The notes under the pieces were generated by a model that was given only the letters and a program-made list of their open reading frames with translations, was not told the origin of the DNA and did no database searches. DNA of 64,000 nucleotides, taken from positions 1 through 64,000 of the forward strand of contig JAJTID010000021.1 in NCBI GenBank assembly GCA_021300155.1, in the 5' to 3' direction. The first letter of the stretch is position 1. The number at the start of each line of letters is the position of its first letter. Below, in pieces: positions 62,888 through 64,000 of this stretch. This DNA comes from Pirellula sp. (GTDB lineage: Bacteria; Planctomycetota; Planctomycetia; Pirellulales; Pirellulaceae). Both the position numbers and the translations under genes were made by a program.

Positions 62888-63315
62888 GTAATGCTTCAAG
62901 AGAGGCTCCAATGAGAGAGAGTTGTTGGTGGGGGCTCTGTCGTGATTGATGAAAGTGCTTCGCGTGGAAGCGAACGACAAGTACACGCAAACGATTGTAA
63001 CGACTTGCCGCTGTTCCGTGGATTGCGATAGCCAGGAGGATGGTTTCTAACAGATTTTCCACGTTTCGAATCGTACGTTGCACCGAATTGTTGACGGAAA
63101 AGTTTTCCTAAGTGTCACCGTGTGAGTGGTTTGCAAGGAATCCAGCTAGAGAAGCTCCGGAATTGTTGCAGACGCTGCCGTATCCGATACCCTCTGCTCT
63201 TGTATCCAATCTCGACGCTAGGCAACGCGTTGTGTCGAGTCGATTGGACACCGCGGAACAACCTGCGAACGCCAGACTCTGCGAAACCGATACTCACTCT
63301 AATTGAATAGTCTGC
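62888..63315. other. Intergenic region before the last gene
   Basis: About 430 bases separate the divergent esterase gene and the gene that leaves the window. Short open frames on both strands lack coding character. I see no repeat, RNA or terminator; divergent promoters should be here. Confidence 0.35.
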
Positions 63316-64000
63316 ATGATTACGTCGCCAATTCACGATGAAAACGAGCCGCAACTTGTTGACAGCTCCTCAGAATTTCGTTCCACCGATGTGGAGATTG
63401 CGAAGGAGGAAACCGAAACGGAACTCGATCCCCAGGCCCTCCAGGTCACAGCTCCGTTCGTGGGACAATGGAACACGCTTATCAGCCAAACCAATTGGGA
63501 AAAAGGAAAGATAATTTCCACCTGGAGATCAGCATTGATCGAATCTGGAGCGCATGTCTCTGCGTTCAGCGACGAGACATGGAGTCGGCAAGTCGGTGCG
63601 GTAACCAGCCAACACGTCGGAAGACTGCGTCGAGTTTACGATCGTTTTTCATCGACTCAATCCAGCTACCCGGGTTTGTATTGGAGCCATTTTCTCGCTG
63701 CTGTTGATTGGGATGACGCAGAACTATGGCTTGAAGGGGCAGCACGAAGCGACTGGAGTGTTTCGGCGATGAGGAAAACTCGATGGGAATCGAGTGGTTC
63801 CGATCCGAAGCATGCTCCCCGCGATGAAGAACTGATCACTTCCGAAGTTGACGATGACTTTGATTCACTTACCGCCGAGACGGAAACAGAATCCGATCGA
63901 TCGAATGATGATCGAATTACGGCCAGCGGTCCACTTGCCGAAGGTCCAGACTTCGGAGATGAAGACGCATTGGATTCAAACTCGGGATCCACACCAGGAA
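63316..64000 (+). CDS. Hypothetical protein with acidic tail, truncated by window end
   Basis: An ATG at 63316 opens a frame that stays open for 228 codons to the end. Residues 50-150 form a likely folded helical domain with many Trp (WNTLISQTNWEKGKIISTWR, then TWSRQVGAVTSQHVGRLRRVYDRF and YWSHFLAAVDWDDAELWLEG). This is followed by an Asp/Glu/Ser-rich segment. I recognise the domain wording from planctomycete hypothetical proteins, but no function is known to me. The remainder is outside the window. Confidence 0.65.
   Translation, partial: MITSPIHDENEPQLVDSSSEFRSTDVEIAKEETETELDPQALQVTAPFVGQWNTLISQTNWEKGKIISTWRSALIESGAHVSAFSDETWSRQVGAVTSQHVGRLRRVYDRFSSTQSSYPGLYWSHFLAAVDWDDAELWLEGAARSDWSVSAMRKTRWESSGSDPKHAPRDEELITSEVDDDFDSLTAETETESDRSNDDRITASGPLAEGPDFGDEDALDSNSGSTPG

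Overview
The window looks like planctomycete chromosome, most likely from the Pirellulales (Rhodopirellula/Pirellula-like). The basis is content and style: a sulfatase plus a formylglycine-generating enzyme, a CE15-like esterase, a DUF1080 protein, a secreted VCBS/FG-GAP protein, a PhoPQ-related hydrolase, a relic of a small secreted Gly-Met-rich (GMGGMG) protein, a lipoprotein-type TolC, a plant-type class II DAHP synthase, an ExbB/ExbD-like trio, and dispersed hairpin repeats. GC is near 50 %. No rRNA, tRNA, CRISPR array or intact insertion sequence was seen. Most genes sit alone or in short runs, and several intergenic gaps hold gene relics.

Layout. 1-4.1 kb: the end of an unknown gene, a membrane-anchored STN-like protein, a decayed relative of it, and two overlapping Cys/Met-metabolism PLP enzymes (minus). 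4.5-13.5 kb: a HEAT-like secreted protein, then a long minus-strand block with DAHP synthase, a membrane-anchored formylglycine-generating enzyme and an ExbB-like channel followed by two single-pass ExbD-position proteins. 13.8-18.3 kb: a Tex-like S1 protein with an RGG-like tail, a small hypothetical protein, a pair of inverted hairpin repeats and a 38-residue TatA stump. 18.3-24.3 kb: a VCBS protein, a ribulokinase/sugar isomerase pair, and a GxxExxY gene framed by two related inverted-repeat elements. 24.5-33.9 kb: a halogenase-like flavoprotein with a MarR regulator, a GH10-like protein, a truncated acetyltransferase, pgk, a giant TolC-like lipoprotein, a stand-alone M41 peptidase domain and a YciI protein.

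33.9-43.4 kb: O-antigen ligase, polysaccharide deacetylase and GT4 glycosyltransferase (surface polysaccharide); a class III aminotransferase, a small membrane protein and larE; a four-helix-bundle (S23-type) gene broken by an amber codon; flgN-flgB without flgC; a DUF1080 protein. 43.5-53.9 kb: a CrtO-like membrane protein, M28 peptidase, HerA-like ATPase, sulfatase, YceI, PhoPQ-related protein, and an SGNH/TPR protein. 53.9-64 kb: a 9-bp minisatellite, a WYL regulator, a dimethylformamidase-like protein, AlkB-like dioxygenase, a histidine-kinase relic, a J-like/TM protein pair, a CE15-like esterase and a gene running off the end.

Genes that probably work together: ribulokinase with the isomerase (pentose/deoxysugar catabolism); formylglycine-generating enzyme with the sulfatase (enzyme and client, 36 kb apart); the O-antigen ligase/CE4/GT4 set; and the ExbB/ExbD-like trio as one ion-driven membrane machine. 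The best candidate for an undescribed system is that trio, because only one of its two ExbD-position proteins carries the transmembrane aspartate.
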